DNA from: Brenneria salicis ATCC 15712 = DSM 30166
GTDB lineage: Bacteria; Pseudomonadota; Gammaproteobacteria; Enterobacterales; Enterobacteriaceae
DNA: 64,000 nucleotides
Reading direction: 5' to 3'
NCBI RefSeq assembly: GCF_003315515.1
Contig: NZ_QNRY01000005.1
Location: 1-64,000, forward strand
Below the pieces are notes generated by a model, which saw only the letters and a list, made by a program, of their open reading frames with translations, was not told the origin of the DNA and ran no database searches. Of the stretch, positions 11,172-20,516 are shown piece after piece. Each line of letters starts with the position of its first letter. Position 1 is the stretch's first letter. Position numbers and translations under genes: made by a program.

Positions 11172-11201
11172 GTCGCCTGGATTCAAACGCATCCCTTATT
11201 C
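11172..11201 (+). repeat. Remnant of a second yjgM-like gene (30-bp direct repeat)
   Basis: This segment matches yjgM positions 1525-1554 at 27 of 30 bases on the same strand. In the yjgM frame it reads SPGFKRIPYS against [10 protein letters not shown]. It lies between the TPS island and rraB, the place where the 3' end of yjgM is expected if the island were absent. It therefore looks like the last trace of a duplicated or recombined acetyltransferase gene bounding the island. Sequence to either side no longer matches. Confidence 0.7.
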
Positions 11202-11279
11202 CGGCGCTCAGCGCGTAAAAACAAAAACGCCGCGCATGCTTTCACATCCGCGGCCCTGAATAAGGCTGACAGCAAAGAA

Positions 11280-11705
11280 TTAATGGCGTTTGCCGTCATC
11301 ATCCTCGTCATAAAAATCTTCGTCTTCGCCGCCCTCACCCTCTTCGCCATCAGGATCTTCAAAGTACGTGCCCCAGCCATCGTAATTCACGCCATGACGT
11401 TCCGCCAGCGTCAACAGTTGCTCCACCTGCGCGTCGATTAATTCGGCATTCAAGGCCACTTCGCTGATCGCATCGCAGCACATCAGCAACACGCCGTCTT
11501 CCACTTCCAGTTCTTCCGCATCCGTGACTTCGTAGCCCAGTTTGAACACTTCCACGGCGACCTTTTCCAGTACTTCAAACTTCTCTGCTGAAAAATGATG
11601 CTCAATGGTATACAGCGCGTCTGGATCGCTGCCATCTTCCAGCAGTTCTTCGATGATCAGGCGTGTCTCTTCACGTTGTTCTTCCAGTAATTCGCGGTTT
11701 GCCAT
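11280..11705 (-). CDS. rraB: Ribonuclease E inhibitor RraB
   Basis: A 141-residue acidic protein beginning [20 protein letters not shown], with [20 protein letters not shown] and [18 protein letters not shown], as in E. coli RraB. RraB binds RNase E through the degradosome scaffold region and lowers its mRNA-decay activity in the cytoplasm. The C-terminus is strongly acidic ([15 protein letters not shown]), typical of the family. It is divergent from argF, as in E. coli, with about 160 bp between the two starts that also hold the argF control region. Confidence 0.94.
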   Translation of the reverse strand: MANRELLEEQREETRLIIEELLEDGSDPDALYTIEHHFSAEKFEVLEKVAVEVFKLGYEVTDAEELEVEDGVLLMCCDAISEVALNAELIDAQVEQLLTLAERHGVNYDGWGTYFEDPDGEEGEGGEDEDFYDEDDDGKRH

Positions 11706-11797
11706 GCCTTAGTCCTCATTCAATCGACGTATTATTTCGTCATTGTCCCACAGCGTTGCCGCCGTCTCCACCATAAAGTTTGCTACCGGCACTTGAA

Positions 11798-11836
11798 ATT
11801 GAATAATTACACATATAAAGTGAATTTTAATTCAAT
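11798..11836 (+). promoter_or_regulatory. Tandem ARG boxes and promoter of argF (ArgR operator)
   Basis: Two 18-bp sites fit the ARG-box pattern WNTGAATWWWWATTCANW: box 1 at 11798-11815 with two mismatches in its right half, and box 2 at 11819-11836 matching fully. They are 3 bp apart, the usual spacing for an ArgR hexamer. A TTGAAA at 11793-11798 and TATAAA at 11814-11819 could be the overlapping -35 and -10 elements (15-bp spacer, somewhat short). ArgR with arginine is expected to repress argF here. Confidence 0.85.
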
Positions 11837-11867
11837 CAATATATTGGGCCGTATGGAGATGTCCGTC

Positions 11868-12875
11868 ATGAGATCGTTCTACAAGCGTCACTTTTTAAGG
11901 TTAATGGATTTTTCCCCGGTAGAAATCGCCAGGCTTTTAACCCTGTCAATCAAATTGAAAGCCGATAAAAAAAGCGGCAACGAAACCCGCCACCTGCAAG
12001 GCAAAAACATCGCACTCATCTTCGAAAAAGATTCGACCCGTACTCGTTGCTCTTTCGAAGTTGCTGCATACGATCAGGGGGCGCAAGTCACCTATCTGGC
12101 GCCCAGCGGCAGTCAGATCGGTCACAAAGAATCCATCAAGGATACGGCGCGCGTGCTGGGCAGAATGTACGACGGTATTCAATACCGCGGCTACGGTCAG
12201 CAAATTGTTGAAACACTGGCGCAATATGCCGGCGTCCCCGTCTGGAACGGGCTGACCAATGAGTTCCACCCGACCCAGTTACTGGCTGATCTGATGACCA
12301 TGCAAGAGCATTTGCCCGGCAAACCGCTGTCCGCCATGAAACTGGCTTATGTGGGCGATGCGCGCAACAACATGGGGAATACCATGCTGGAAGCGGCGGC
12401 GCTGACCGGGTTGGATTTACGTCTGGTCGCGCCCAAAGCCTGCTGGCCGGACGCCGGGCTGGTCGCCGAATGTCAGGCTGCCGCCAAACAAACCGGCGGC
12501 GTCATTACGCTGACGGAAGAGATTGCCGCAGGCGTGGCTGACGTCGATTTCATTTACACCGACGTATGGGTTTCCATGGGGGAAGCGAAAGAAGCCTGGC
12601 AGGAACGTATTACGCTGCTGAAACCTTTTCAGGTGAACATGGCGATGATTGCCGCCACAGGCAACCCACAGGTGAAATTCCTGCACTGCCTGCCGGCCTT
12701 TCATGACGACCAGACCACCCTCGGCAAACAGATGGCGGAACAATACGGTCTGCACGGCGGGATGGAAGTCACGGACGAGGTTTTTGAATCCTCACACAGC
12801 ATCGTCTTTGATCAGGCGGAAAACCGCATGCACACCATTAAAGCGGTTATGGTGGCGACATTAAGTGAGGATTAG
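11868..12875 (+). CDS. argF: Ornithine carbamoyltransferase
   Basis: This enzyme makes citrulline from ornithine and carbamoyl phosphate in arginine synthesis. The 335-residue protein matches the length of E. coli ArgI (334). The carbamoyl-phosphate motif is [13 protein letters not shown], followed by HPTQ ([12 protein letters not shown]) and the ornithine-site motif [10 protein letters not shown]. An upstream-extended frame exists, but the ATG at 11868 is chosen because GGAG lies 9 bp before it and the protein then begins [10 protein letters not shown], aligning with the family start. It is controlled by the ARG boxes just upstream and forms a single transcription unit. The E. coli names argF and argI are paralogues; I use argF for the single copy. 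Confidence 0.96.
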   Translation: MRSFYKRHFLRLMDFSPVEIARLLTLSIKLKADKKSGNETRHLQGKNIALIFEKDSTRTRCSFEVAAYDQGAQVTYLAPSGSQIGHKESIKDTARVLGRMYDGIQYRGYGQQIVETLAQYAGVPVWNGLTNEFHPTQLLADLMTMQEHLPGKPLSAMKLAYVGDARNNMGNTMLEAAALTGLDLRLVAPKACWPDAGLVAECQAAAKQTGGVITLTEEIAAGVADVDFIYTDVWVSMGEAKEAWQERITLLKPFQVNMAMIAATGNPQVKFLHCLPAFHDDQTTLGKQMAEQYGLHGGMEVTDEVFESSHSIVFDQAENRMHTIKAVMVATLSED

Positions 12876-12988
12876 TATTTATCACGCCCTTGCTCAGCCA
12901 CCTTACCGACACGATATATGTCAGTTCAGTGGGGGTTTCGTGCGCAAGAATAGCGGTATTTCCATGCAACGTCGTCGCACGCGCCCGA

Positions 12989-13017
12989 CAAGGAGCGCTC
13001 AATCGCCGCGCTCCTTG
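12989..13017 (+). terminator. Stem-loop downstream of argF
   Basis: A perfect 10-bp inverted repeat (CAAGGAGCGC / GCGCTCCTTG) with a 9-base loop lies about 115 bp after argF, between it and the convergent tabA. It is followed by a short T-containing stretch rather than a clean T-run, so terminator function is plausible but not certain. Confidence 0.45.
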
Positions 13018-13122
13018 ACCTGTGGCTTTTGGCGGAACGGGGCCGCTACGCGGTTCCTTCGCCAAGAGTAAACCACGCCTGTAGCCTTCGTTTTTTTCCC
13101 TGAGTTATGTACGAGAATGGAA

Positions 13123-13629
<507 letters not shown>

Positions 13630-13695
13630 TTATAAAACAATGGTTTGAAAACGTTATACTCGCCAAATCCGGCGCTCGCCAGCGCCTTAACCCGA

Positions 13696-13719
13696 AAGAG
13701 TGAACCGCATTTCACTCTT
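13696..13719. repeat. Perfect 9-bp inverted repeat between tabA and pyrL
   Basis: AAGAGTGAA and TTCACTCTT are separated by six bases. The site lies in the divergent tabA/pyrL intergenic region and could be an operator half-site pair or an RNA hairpin on the tabA side. No regulator is assigned. Confidence 0.5.
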
Positions 13720-13809
13720 CATTGCGAACTTCCTTCCGATCTTCATTTTTTATGTCGATGATATTCATTGCGCAACCGATTGCGATGGGTAAAAAATCAC
13801 GTTTTCCGC

Positions 13810-13837
13810 TTGAATTAGCGTCCTTGGCGCGTATAAT
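13810..13837 (+). promoter_or_regulatory. Promoter of pyrL-pyrBI
   Basis: TTGAAT (13810-13815) and a perfect TATAAT (13832-13837) with a 16-bp spacer lie just ahead of the leader ORF. In the E. coli pyrBI operon the start region also responds to UTP by reiterative transcription at a T/A-rich start; the TTTT at 13837-13840 after the -10 is compatible but unproven. Confidence 0.75.
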
Positions 13838-13862
13838 TTTCGACAATTTGCCGGGAGGGGCC

Positions 13863-14123
13863 ATGCGCTGCTGCATCAATAAATCCGCTGCTTATGTTGG
13901 TTATCAACCACAACTGCCATCCGGCAGCCAGTCGGCGTTTTCCTTTCCGTTGCTCAACCAATCATGCAAAAAGGCCCCTCCGTTGAGGGGCTTTTTTTTG
14001 TCTGTCATTCATGGAAAACCAGACGCCGCATCTGTTTACTCGTTCTGTGTTTACCGGACCAACCGTCAGGAGAAAAACAAAAATGGTCAATCCGCTTTAT
14101 CAAAAACACATCATTTCGATTAA
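13863..14123 (+). CDS. pyrL: pyrBI operon leader peptide, unusually long
   Basis: The ATG at 13863 follows a strong GGGAGG. The peptide passes a T/C-rich stretch (AFSFPLLNQ), where RNA polymerase is expected to pause, and reads through the attenuator hairpin as [10 protein letters not shown], comparable to the PLNRGAFF segment of E. coli PyrL. In E. coli the leader is 44 residues and ends ahead of pyrB. Here the frame continues to a stop at 14121-14123, giving 86 residues and overlapping the start of pyrB by 41 bases in another frame. Translation of the leader close behind polymerase prevents hairpin formation when UTP is low. The start could also be an earlier in-frame ATG (13722), but the promoter position argues for 13863. 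Confidence 0.7.
   Translation: MRCCINKSAAYVGYQPQLPSGSQSAFSFPLLNQSCKKAPPLRGFFLSVIHGKPDAASVYSFCVYRTNRQEKNKNGQSALSKTHHFD
13974..13998 (+). terminator. UTP-sensitive attenuator of pyrBI
   Basis: GCCCCTC, a CGTT loop, GAGGGGC and a run of T at 13992-13998 form a textbook intrinsic terminator. It sits inside the leader ORF and 85 bp before pyrB, as in the E. coli pyrBI attenuation system. Confidence 0.92.
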
Positions 14124-15018
14124 CGATCTCAGCCGAGAACATCTGGAGTTGGCCTTACAGGTCGCCGCCAGTCTGAAAGCCACACCTCAGCCTGAACTGT
14201 TAAAGCACAAAGTGATTGCCAGTTGTTTTTTTGAGGCATCGACACGAACACGTTTATCTTTTGAAACGGCGATGCACCGCCTGGGCGCGTCCGTGGTGGG
14301 GTTTGCCGACAGCAATAATACGTCGCTTGGCAAAAAAGGCGAGACGCTGGCCGACACCATTTCCGTCATCAGCCAGTACGTTGACGCCATCGTCATGCGC
14401 CACCCGCAGGAAGGCGCCTCCCGGCTGGCGACGGAATTCTCCGGCGGTATTCCGGTTCTTAATGCCGGTGATGGCGCCAACCAACACCCGACGCAGACGC
14501 TGCTCGACCTGTTCACCATTCAAGAAACCCAGAGCCGTCTGAACAATATCAATATCGCTATGGTCGGCGATCTGAAATATGGCCGCACCGTGCATTCGCT
14601 GACGCAGGCGCTGGCGAAATTCGAGGACAACCGCTTTTACTTTATCGCCCCGGACGCGCTGGCGATGCCGGATTACATTCTGACCATGCTGGCAGAGAAA
14701 AACATTCCTTACAGCCTGCATAGCAGTATTGAAGAGGTGGTGGACGAACTGGATATTCTGTATATGACCCGCGTACAGAAAGAGCGTCTGGACCCGTCCG
14801 AATACATCAACATCAAGTCCCAGTTTATTCTGCGCGCCGCCGATTTGCAGACTGCCCGCGCCAACCTGAAGGTTCTGCACCCCTTGCCGCGCGTGGACGA
14901 AATCACGACCGATGTGGATTCAACGCCCTACGCCTACTACTTCCAGCAGGCCGGCAACGGGATCTACGCACGTCAGGCGTTGCTGGCGTTGGTGCTGAAT
15001 AGCGAACTGGTTCTGTGA
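14083..15018 (+). CDS. pyrB: Aspartate carbamoyltransferase catalytic subunit
   Basis: PyrB catalyses the first committed step of pyrimidine synthesis, joining carbamoyl phosphate and aspartate. The 311 residues equal E. coli PyrB. The carbamoyl-phosphate motif [37 protein letters not shown] and HPLPRVDEI are all present. A longer frame begins at 14011, but the ATG at 14083 gives [11 protein letters not shown], which aligns with the family, and is preceded by CAGGAG. It forms an operon with pyrI (18-bp gap) and is controlled by the upstream attenuator. Confidence 0.97.
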   Translation: MVNPLYQKHIISINDLSREHLELALQVAASLKATPQPELLKHKVIASCFFEASTRTRLSFETAMHRLGASVVGFADSNNTSLGKKGETLADTISVISQYVDAIVMRHPQEGASRLATEFSGGIPVLNAGDGANQHPTQTLLDLFTIQETQSRLNNINIAMVGDLKYGRTVHSLTQALAKFEDNRFYFIAPDALAMPDYILTMLAEKNIPYSLHSSIEEVVDELDILYMTRVQKERLDPSEYINIKSQFILRAADLQTARANLKVLHPLPRVDEITTDVDSTPYAYYFQQAGNGIYARQALLALVLNSELVL

Positions 15019-15024
15019 GAATAA

Positions 15025-15501
<477 letters not shown>

Positions 15502-15526
15502 CGCCCACTGCCGGTTTTCTTTCATT

Positions 15527-15564
15527 GCCCCGCTGATGAGCATTGCCTGAGGCGGGGCTTTTTT
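15527..15564 (+). terminator. Intrinsic terminator of pyrBI
   Basis: GCCCCGC (15527-15533) pairs with GCGGGGC (15552-15558) and is followed by six T residues. Confidence 0.88.
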
Positions 15565-15599
15565 GAATAATGGCAATGCTTTTTTGAATAATGGAAATG
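15558..15599. repeat. Two 21-bp tandem repeats after pyrI
   Basis: A 21-bp unit beginning CTTTTTTGAATAATGG occurs twice in a row (15558-15578 and 15579-15599) with one mismatch (C versus A). The first copy includes the T-run of the pyrBI terminator, so the duplication doubles the T-tract just ahead of ridA. Confidence 0.85.
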
Positions 15600-15634
15600 C
15601 TAGCGTCCCTTTTACATCCTAATCAGGAGATACC

Positions 15635-16021
15635 ATGTCTCGCACTATCAGCACTGAACACGCGCCAGCCGCCATCGGCCCTTACGTACAAGGCGTCGAT
15701 CTCGGCAGCATGATCATCACCTCCGGCCAGATCCCGGTAAACCCGAAAAGCGGTCTGGTTGCCGACAATATTACCGCCCAGACGCGTCAGTCGCTGGAAA
15801 ATGTTCAGGCGATTGTGGAAGCCGCAGGCCTGAACGTTTCCGATATCGTAAAAACCACCGTTTTCGTCAAAGATCTGCACGATTTCACCCTCGTCAATAC
15901 CGCTTACGAGGCTTTCTTCAACGAACATGAAGCGCCGTTTCCGGCTCGCTCGTGCGTTGAAGTCGCGCGTTTGCCGAAAGACGTCAAAATCGAGATTGAA
16001 GCGATCGCCGTTCGTCGTTAA
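15635..16021 (+). CDS. ridA: 2-iminobutanoate/2-iminopropanoate deaminase RidA
   Basis: RidA hydrolyses reactive enamine/imine intermediates released by PLP enzymes such as threonine dehydratase. The 128-residue protein carries the family signatures APAAIGPYVQGV, ITSGQIPVNPKSG, KTTVFVKDLHDF and the C-terminal ARSCVEVARLPKDVKIEIEA, including the catalytic Arg. CAGGAG precedes the ATG. It lies directly downstream of pyrBI as in E. coli but has its own spacing, with the pyrBI terminator in between. Confidence 0.96.
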   Translation: MSRTISTEHAPAAIGPYVQGVDLGSMIITSGQIPVNPKSGLVADNITAQTRQSLENVQAIVEAAGLNVSDIVKTTVFVKDLHDFTLVNTAYEAFFNEHEAPFPARSCVEVARLPKDVKIEIEAIAVRR

Positions 16022-16550
16022 GCCTTTATTGGTCACAACAGCATTCATAACGCTTTAACGCTTTAGAAACGCGCTATTTGGCGTAATGCCGAGCAGTCAG
16101 GGATCGGTTGAATGATCCAGTGGTGGTGTAAGAATCCGGGAATCTCAGGGTTTCCGGTTTTTTATGCAAATTGCTCAGGATCTTAACCTTGTCTCCCGCC
16201 ACGGCGCCATTCATAACCTGGAACGCCATAGGGGTGTTGTCTCTGATAAGCACTTTTCGTGAATGACCGCCGGTTTAAACCGGCTGACTCATCAGCCCGT
16301 CATTATCCGCACAGTAAAAACCACGCTTATGTTTATGTCGATCAGTTAAGGAACAGGTGCATCGGCGTCGAAAAAAAGGCGTATACCGCTCTGGCGCCGA
16401 CGCCTGTTAAGGATTCCCGTGGTGCAACCGACTCACAGAACGCCCCAGTAACAGGCAAAATCTTTTGCAAAATAATGAAAATACCCACTTTGTCGAAATG
16501 GCGCATTTTATGCATTAATCTATTATCGCTATTAAGCGAAATGCCTGGGG
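16022..16550. other. Long intergenic region between ridA and the Anbu operon
   Basis: About 530 bp with no convincing gene. An imperfect hairpin (CCGGGAA to TTTCCGG, 16136-16157) followed by six T residues (16158-16163) is a probable terminator for ridA. The remaining 390 bp must hold the promoter of the Anbu operon. A 112-residue plus-strand frame at 16259-16597 overlaps the next gene and has no homologue I recognise; I do not call it. Confidence 0.5.
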
Positions 16551-17990
16551 ATGATGATGATAAGAATGAAACTTCCGACCGCGCCTTACTACGATGAGAT
16601 GATCTCGCTGGAAGGCAAACAACGTCAACACTACAACTCCTATTGGCAATGGTTGCAACAGACCGATCAACAGGCCATCCGGCAGAAAAAGGAACAGGCC
16701 GAACTGCTGTTTCATCGTGTCGGCATTACGTTTAATGTTTATGGTGAAGAGGGAGGCACCGATCGTTTAATTCCTTTCGACAGTGTGCCGCGCATTATTC
16801 CTGCTCATGAATGGCGACAACTCGATCGCGGTATCCGACAGCGGGTACAGGCGCTGAACGCGTTTCTGTATGACATCTATCATCAGCAACATATTCTCAA
16901 GGCGGGCATTATCCCCAGCGAACAGGTGCTGGCAAATGACCAGTACCAGCCTTGCATGCAGGGTGTCAATCTGCACAACAATATCTACGCCCATATCACC
17001 GGTATCGATATGGTGCGCAATAGCGACGGCCATTATTATGTTCTGGAAGACAACTTGCGCACGCCTTCCGGCGTCTCTTACATGCTGGAAAACCGTAAAA
17101 TGATGATGCGGCTCTACCCGGATCTGTTCGCCAGCCAGCATATCGCCCCGGTCGAACGCTACCCCAGCTACCTGTTGCAGACACTGCGTGAAAGCACGCC
17201 GGTTGATGATCCGACCGTGGTGGTGATGACGCCGGGCCGTTTTAACAGCGCTTACTTCGAGCATAGCTTCCTGGCCCAGCAGATGGGGGTCGAACTGGTG
17301 GAAAGCGCCGATTTGTTCGTCAAGGAAGGCGCGGTCTATATGCGCACCACGGAAGGCCCTTGTCAGGTGGACGTCATTTATCGCCGTGTGGATGATGCCT
17401 TCCTTGATCCGCTGGCGTTCCGCGCTGATTCAATGCTCGGCGTGCCGGGATTGTTGTCGGTCTATCGCGCTGGCGGCGTGGTGCTGGCCAACGCCATCGG
17501 CACCGGGGTGGCGGACGATAAATCCATCTACCCCTATGTGCCGGAGATGATCCGTTTCTATCTGTCCGAAGAACCGATTCTGGGCAATATTCCCACCTGG
17601 CAATGCCGTGATCCCAAAGCGTTGAGCTATGTACTGGATAATCTGGCCAGCATGGTGGTGAAGGAGGTCCACGGCGCGGGCGGCTATGGCATGTTGGTCG
17701 GGCCGAAAGCCACACGTCAGGAAATTGATGACTTTCGGCTGCGTCTGCTGACCAATCCGCATAACTACATCGGGCAGGAGACATTGGCGCTTTCCACCTG
17801 CCCCACGTTCGTCGAACAGGGTCTGGCTCCCCGCCACATCGACCTGCGTCCGTTCGCGCTGTTCGGCGAGGAAATACGTCTGGTGCCGGGCGGCCTGACC
17901 CGCGTGGCGCTCACGGAAGGTTCACTGGTGGTCAACTCATCGCAAGGCGGCGGCACCAAAGATACCTGGGTCATGGAGGAGGATGAATAA
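16551..17990 (+). CDS. Circularly permuted ATP-grasp type 2 protein (first gene of Anbu operon)
   Basis: The 479-residue protein belongs to the DUF404/DUF407 (COG2308) circularly permuted ATP-grasp family. Visible landmarks are GITFNVYGEEGGTDRLIPFD near residue 65, YVLEDNLRTPSGVSYMLENR near residue 165, VVKEVHGAGGYGMLVGP near residue 370 and RHIDLRPFALFGE near residue 430. ATP-grasp enzymes usually form amide or peptide bonds with ATP; the substrate here is unknown. Several ATG codons compete at 16551-16566; GGGG at 16547-16550 favours 16551-16557. It overlaps the next gene by one base and co-occurs in many bacteria with alpha-E, transglutaminase and Anbu genes, as here. Confidence 0.88.
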   Translation: MMMIRMKLPTAPYYDEMISLEGKQRQHYNSYWQWLQQTDQQAIRQKKEQAELLFHRVGITFNVYGEEGGTDRLIPFDSVPRIIPAHEWRQLDRGIRQRVQALNAFLYDIYHQQHILKAGIIPSEQVLANDQYQPCMQGVNLHNNIYAHITGIDMVRNSDGHYYVLEDNLRTPSGVSYMLENRKMMMRLYPDLFASQHIAPVERYPSYLLQTLRESTPVDDPTVVVMTPGRFNSAYFEHSFLAQQMGVELVESADLFVKEGAVYMRTTEGPCQVDVIYRRVDDAFLDPLAFRADSMLGVPGLLSVYRAGGVVLANAIGTGVADDKSIYPYVPEMIRFYLSEEPILGNIPTWQCRDPKALSYVLDNLASMVVKEVHGAGGYGMLVGPKATRQEIDDFRLRLLTNPHNYIGQETLALSTCPTFVEQGLAPRHIDLRPFALFGEEIRLVPGGLTRVALTEGSLVVNSSQGGGTKDTWVMEEDE

Positions 17991-18919
17991 TGCTAAGCCG
18001 CACCGCCAGTGAACTCTATTGGATGGCCCGTTATCTGGAACGGGCGGAAAGTCTCGCCCGCGTGCTGGATGTGACTTACAAACTCTCCATGATGCCGCGT
18101 CATAGCCAGCAACAGCACGATTTGGCGTTGCCGTTGAATCTGACTTATACCCACGATCTTTTTCAGCAGCGCTACGCCCGTTTCTCGATGAACAACCTGC
18201 TGAATTTCTTCGCGCTGGACAGCCAGAATCCAAGCAGTATTTACAACTGCATCGAAATGGCCTGGAACAATGCCCATGCCGTGCGCGGCAGTTTGTCCTC
18301 CGAAGTGTGGGAATGCATTAACACAACCCGTATTGATATCCGAAACCTGCGTCACCAGGGCGTGGATAAAATCGGCATCGATGAATTCTTTGACTGGGTG
18401 AAAGAGCGTTCCCACCTGTTTCGCGGCGCGATGTTCGGAACGCTGCTGCGTAACGACGCCCAGTGTTTTATCCGCGTGGGAACGTTGATAGAGCGCGCTT
18501 ACGCCACCGCTCAGTTGCTCAACGTGAAAGATCAGCAATTGAGCAATGATCCCGATCCGGTGCGCGAATATTACCGGCTGGATACCCTGTTGCGGGCGGT
18601 CAGCGCGCGCGAGGCTTATCACAGTATCTATCGCCATCCGATAAGCCGTGAAACCGTGACCGAACTGCTGGTGTTACGCGAGGACGTCCCGCGCTCGCTG
18701 CACGCCTGTGTGGGCGATCTGGTTCAGCAACTGGAAGCCATTGGCAGCCAGCGGGCCAAAGTGCCGCAACGTCTCGCGCACCTGCTGCACGTCGAACTGC
18801 GCTTCAGCACGCTGGACGATATTCTGGCGGATGATCTGCACATTTATCTGAATAACTTTATAAGTAAAATCAATGAACTGGCTGATAGCATCCGTCATAC
18901 CTATCTGGAGGCGCTATGA
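17990..18919 (+). CDS. Alpha-E domain protein
   Basis: The 309-residue protein starts MLSRTASELYWMARYLERAE, the signature of the alpha-E (DUF403, COG2307) family, a mostly helical domain of unknown activity. RDVR-type and HPISRETVTELLVLREDVPRS segments are also typical. The start codon overlaps the ATP-grasp stop (TAATG) and the end overlaps the transglutaminase start by four bases (ATGA), so the three proteins are probably made together. In some genomes the domain is fused to ATP-grasp or transglutaminase, which supports a shared complex or pathway. No catalytic residues can be named. Confidence 0.86.
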   Translation: MLSRTASELYWMARYLERAESLARVLDVTYKLSMMPRHSQQQHDLALPLNLTYTHDLFQQRYARFSMNNLLNFFALDSQNPSSIYNCIEMAWNNAHAVRGSLSSEVWECINTTRIDIRNLRHQGVDKIGIDEFFDWVKERSHLFRGAMFGTLLRNDAQCFIRVGTLIERAYATAQLLNVKDQQLSNDPDPVREYYRLDTLLRAVSAREAYHSIYRHPISRETVTELLVLREDVPRSLHACVGDLVQQLEAIGSQRAKVPQRLAHLLHVELRFSTLDDILADDLHIYLNNFISKINELADSIRHTYLEAL

Positions 18920-19752
18920 AACTCACCATTAATCACCTGACCCACTATCACTATGATGAGGAAGTGAAATTCAGCACCCAGTACCTGCGTCTGACGCCAC
19001 AGGACTCCACGCATCAGAAGATACGAGAATGGAAGCTGACGCTGCCAGCCACCGCGGTGGAAACCACCGATGCCTACGGCAATGTGCTGCATGTGCTGAC
19101 GTTGGATCACCCGCATCATGACATCACCATTCATGCTCAAGGCGTGGTCGAAATCGCCGATAACGCCATAGGAGAGAACACAGCAGAAAGCAGCCTCGGC
19201 CCGGAAGATACGCTTTCGCCGCTGGTGTTTCTGCGCGTCACGCCGCTGACCGAGGCCGATGCCGATATCCGCGAGTTTGCGCAGCGCTATTATCGGCCCG
19301 ATGCGCCGGAGGAAAGCCTGAATACGCTGATGGCGGAATTAGGCCTGAAAATGCCGTATACTCCCGGCGCTACGCAGGTTCAGGATAGCGCGGCGGTCGC
19401 GTTCGCCATGCAGAAAGGCGTTTGCCAGGATCATACCCACGTCTTTCTGGCCTGTTGCCGCAGCCTGCATATCCCGGCCCGCTATGTGAGCGGGTATGTG
19501 TACAGTCAGGATAGTCAGCACGTGGCGATGCACGCCTGGGCTGAAGTGTGGTTGAATGGACGCTGGCAGGGGTTTGACATCACCAACAACACCCGGCTGC
19601 TCCATCAACATCTGTGGCTGGCGATAGGCATGGACTATCTGGATGCCTGCCCGGTACGCGGCACAAGACTTGGCGGCGGGTGTGAAGAGATGTTTTCAGA
19701 AGCTGAAGTACGTTTGTTCGAACGGCAACAACAGGTACAGCAGCAACAGTAA
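18916..19752 (+). CDS. Transglutaminase-like cysteine peptidase family protein
   Basis: The 278-residue protein has the N-terminal bacterial transglutaminase domain (MKLTINHLTHYHYDEEVKFS) and a transglutaminase-like core. The presumed catalytic triad is visible: Cys in MQKGVCQDHTHVFLACCRS, His in HVAMHAWAEVWLNGR, and Asp in WQGFDITNN. Bacterial members act as peptidases or acyltransferases; the absence of a signal peptide suggests the cytoplasm. It is the third gene of the Anbu operon, with 22 bp to anbu. The C-terminus is an unusual glutamine-rich tail (ERQQQVQQQQ). Confidence 0.87.
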   Translation: MKLTINHLTHYHYDEEVKFSTQYLRLTPQDSTHQKIREWKLTLPATAVETTDAYGNVLHVLTLDHPHHDITIHAQGVVEIADNAIGENTAESSLGPEDTLSPLVFLRVTPLTEADADIREFAQRYYRPDAPEESLNTLMAELGLKMPYTPGATQVQDSAAVAFAMQKGVCQDHTHVFLACCRSLHIPARYVSGYVYSQDSQHVAMHAWAEVWLNGRWQGFDITNNTRLLHQHLWLAIGMDYLDACPVRGTRLGGGCEEMFSEAEVRLFERQQQVQQQQ

Positions 19753-19774
19753 TTTTTTAACGAGAAGGTTCGCT

Positions 19775-20512
19775 ATGACGTACTGTGTGGCCATGCGTCT
19801 GTCCGACGGTTTGGTATTTGCTTCAGACTCCCGCACCAACGCGGGCGTCGATCACATTGCAACGTTCAAGAAACTGCACGTTTTTCATCAGGAAGGCGAA
19901 CGGGTGTTAGTGATCCAGTGCGCCGGAAATCTGGCCACCACGCAGAGTATCATCAGCCTGCTCAGCGCCCGTATCGACGCGCAGCATACGCCGAACCTGA
20001 TGCAGGTCACGACCCTGTATGACGCCGCTACGCTGCTGGGAGATACCGTGCGTGAGGTGATCCACCGCGACAGTAGCGCACAGCAGAACAGCAGCAATAC
20101 CAACTTCGGCTGCAATCTGCTGCTCGGCGGTCAGATTGGCGATGAAATTCCGCGCTTGTTCCATATTTACCCTGAAGGCAACTTCATTGAAACCACCCGC
20201 GACAAGCCTTATTTCCAAATCGGCGAAAGCAAATACGGCAAACCGATTATCGATCGGGTACTGAGCATGGATACGCCGCTGGAGCATGCCATGTGTTGCG
20301 CATTAATTTCTATCGATTCCACCCTGCGCAGCAACCTCTCCGTCGGGCTGCCGCTGGATGTGATGATTTATCGCAATAACAGCTTTGATATCAGCGAACA
20401 ACAACGCATCACCGAGGATAACCACTATTTCTCCACTATCCGCAAAGCGTGGTCGGAAGGATTACTGAACACGTTCCGTCAGCTTCCTCCTTTCCCGGCA
20501 ATATCAAAATAG
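19775..20512 (+). CDS. Anbu, proteasome-type Ntn hydrolase
   Basis: The protein (245 residues) is the bacterial proteasome homologue Anbu (COG3484). After removal of Met the N-terminus is Thr (MTYCVAMRLSDG), the nucleophile position of proteasome beta subunits; Asp18 in FASDSRTN and Lys33 in ATFKKLHVF fit the remaining active-site residues. TNFGCNLLLGGQIGDEIPRL and LPLDVMIYRNNSF are family-typical. A longer frame reaches upstream to 19643, but GAGAAGG lies just before 19775 and that start exposes Thr2. Anbu assembles into ring or helical oligomers; its natural substrate and partner ATPase are unresolved. It ends 4 bp from the convergent ABC operon. Confidence 0.9.
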   Translation: MTYCVAMRLSDGLVFASDSRTNAGVDHIATFKKLHVFHQEGERVLVIQCAGNLATTQSIISLLSARIDAQHTPNLMQVTTLYDAATLLGDTVREVIHRDSSAQQNSSNTNFGCNLLLGGQIGDEIPRLFHIYPEGNFIETTRDKPYFQIGESKYGKPIIDRVLSMDTPLEHAMCCALISIDSTLRSNLSVGLPLDVMIYRNNSFDISEQQRITEDNHYFSTIRKAWSEGLLNTFRQLPPFPAISK

Positions 20513-20516
20513 CGGA

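Noticed and set aside
16259-16597. A 112-codon plus-strand frame before the Anbu operon
   Set aside because: Composition looks non-coding and it overlaps the start of the ATP-grasp gene in another frame.
20513-20516. A terminator between anbu and the ABC operon
   Set aside because: Only four bases separate the convergent stop codons and I found no hairpin with a T-run there; transcripts probably overlap.
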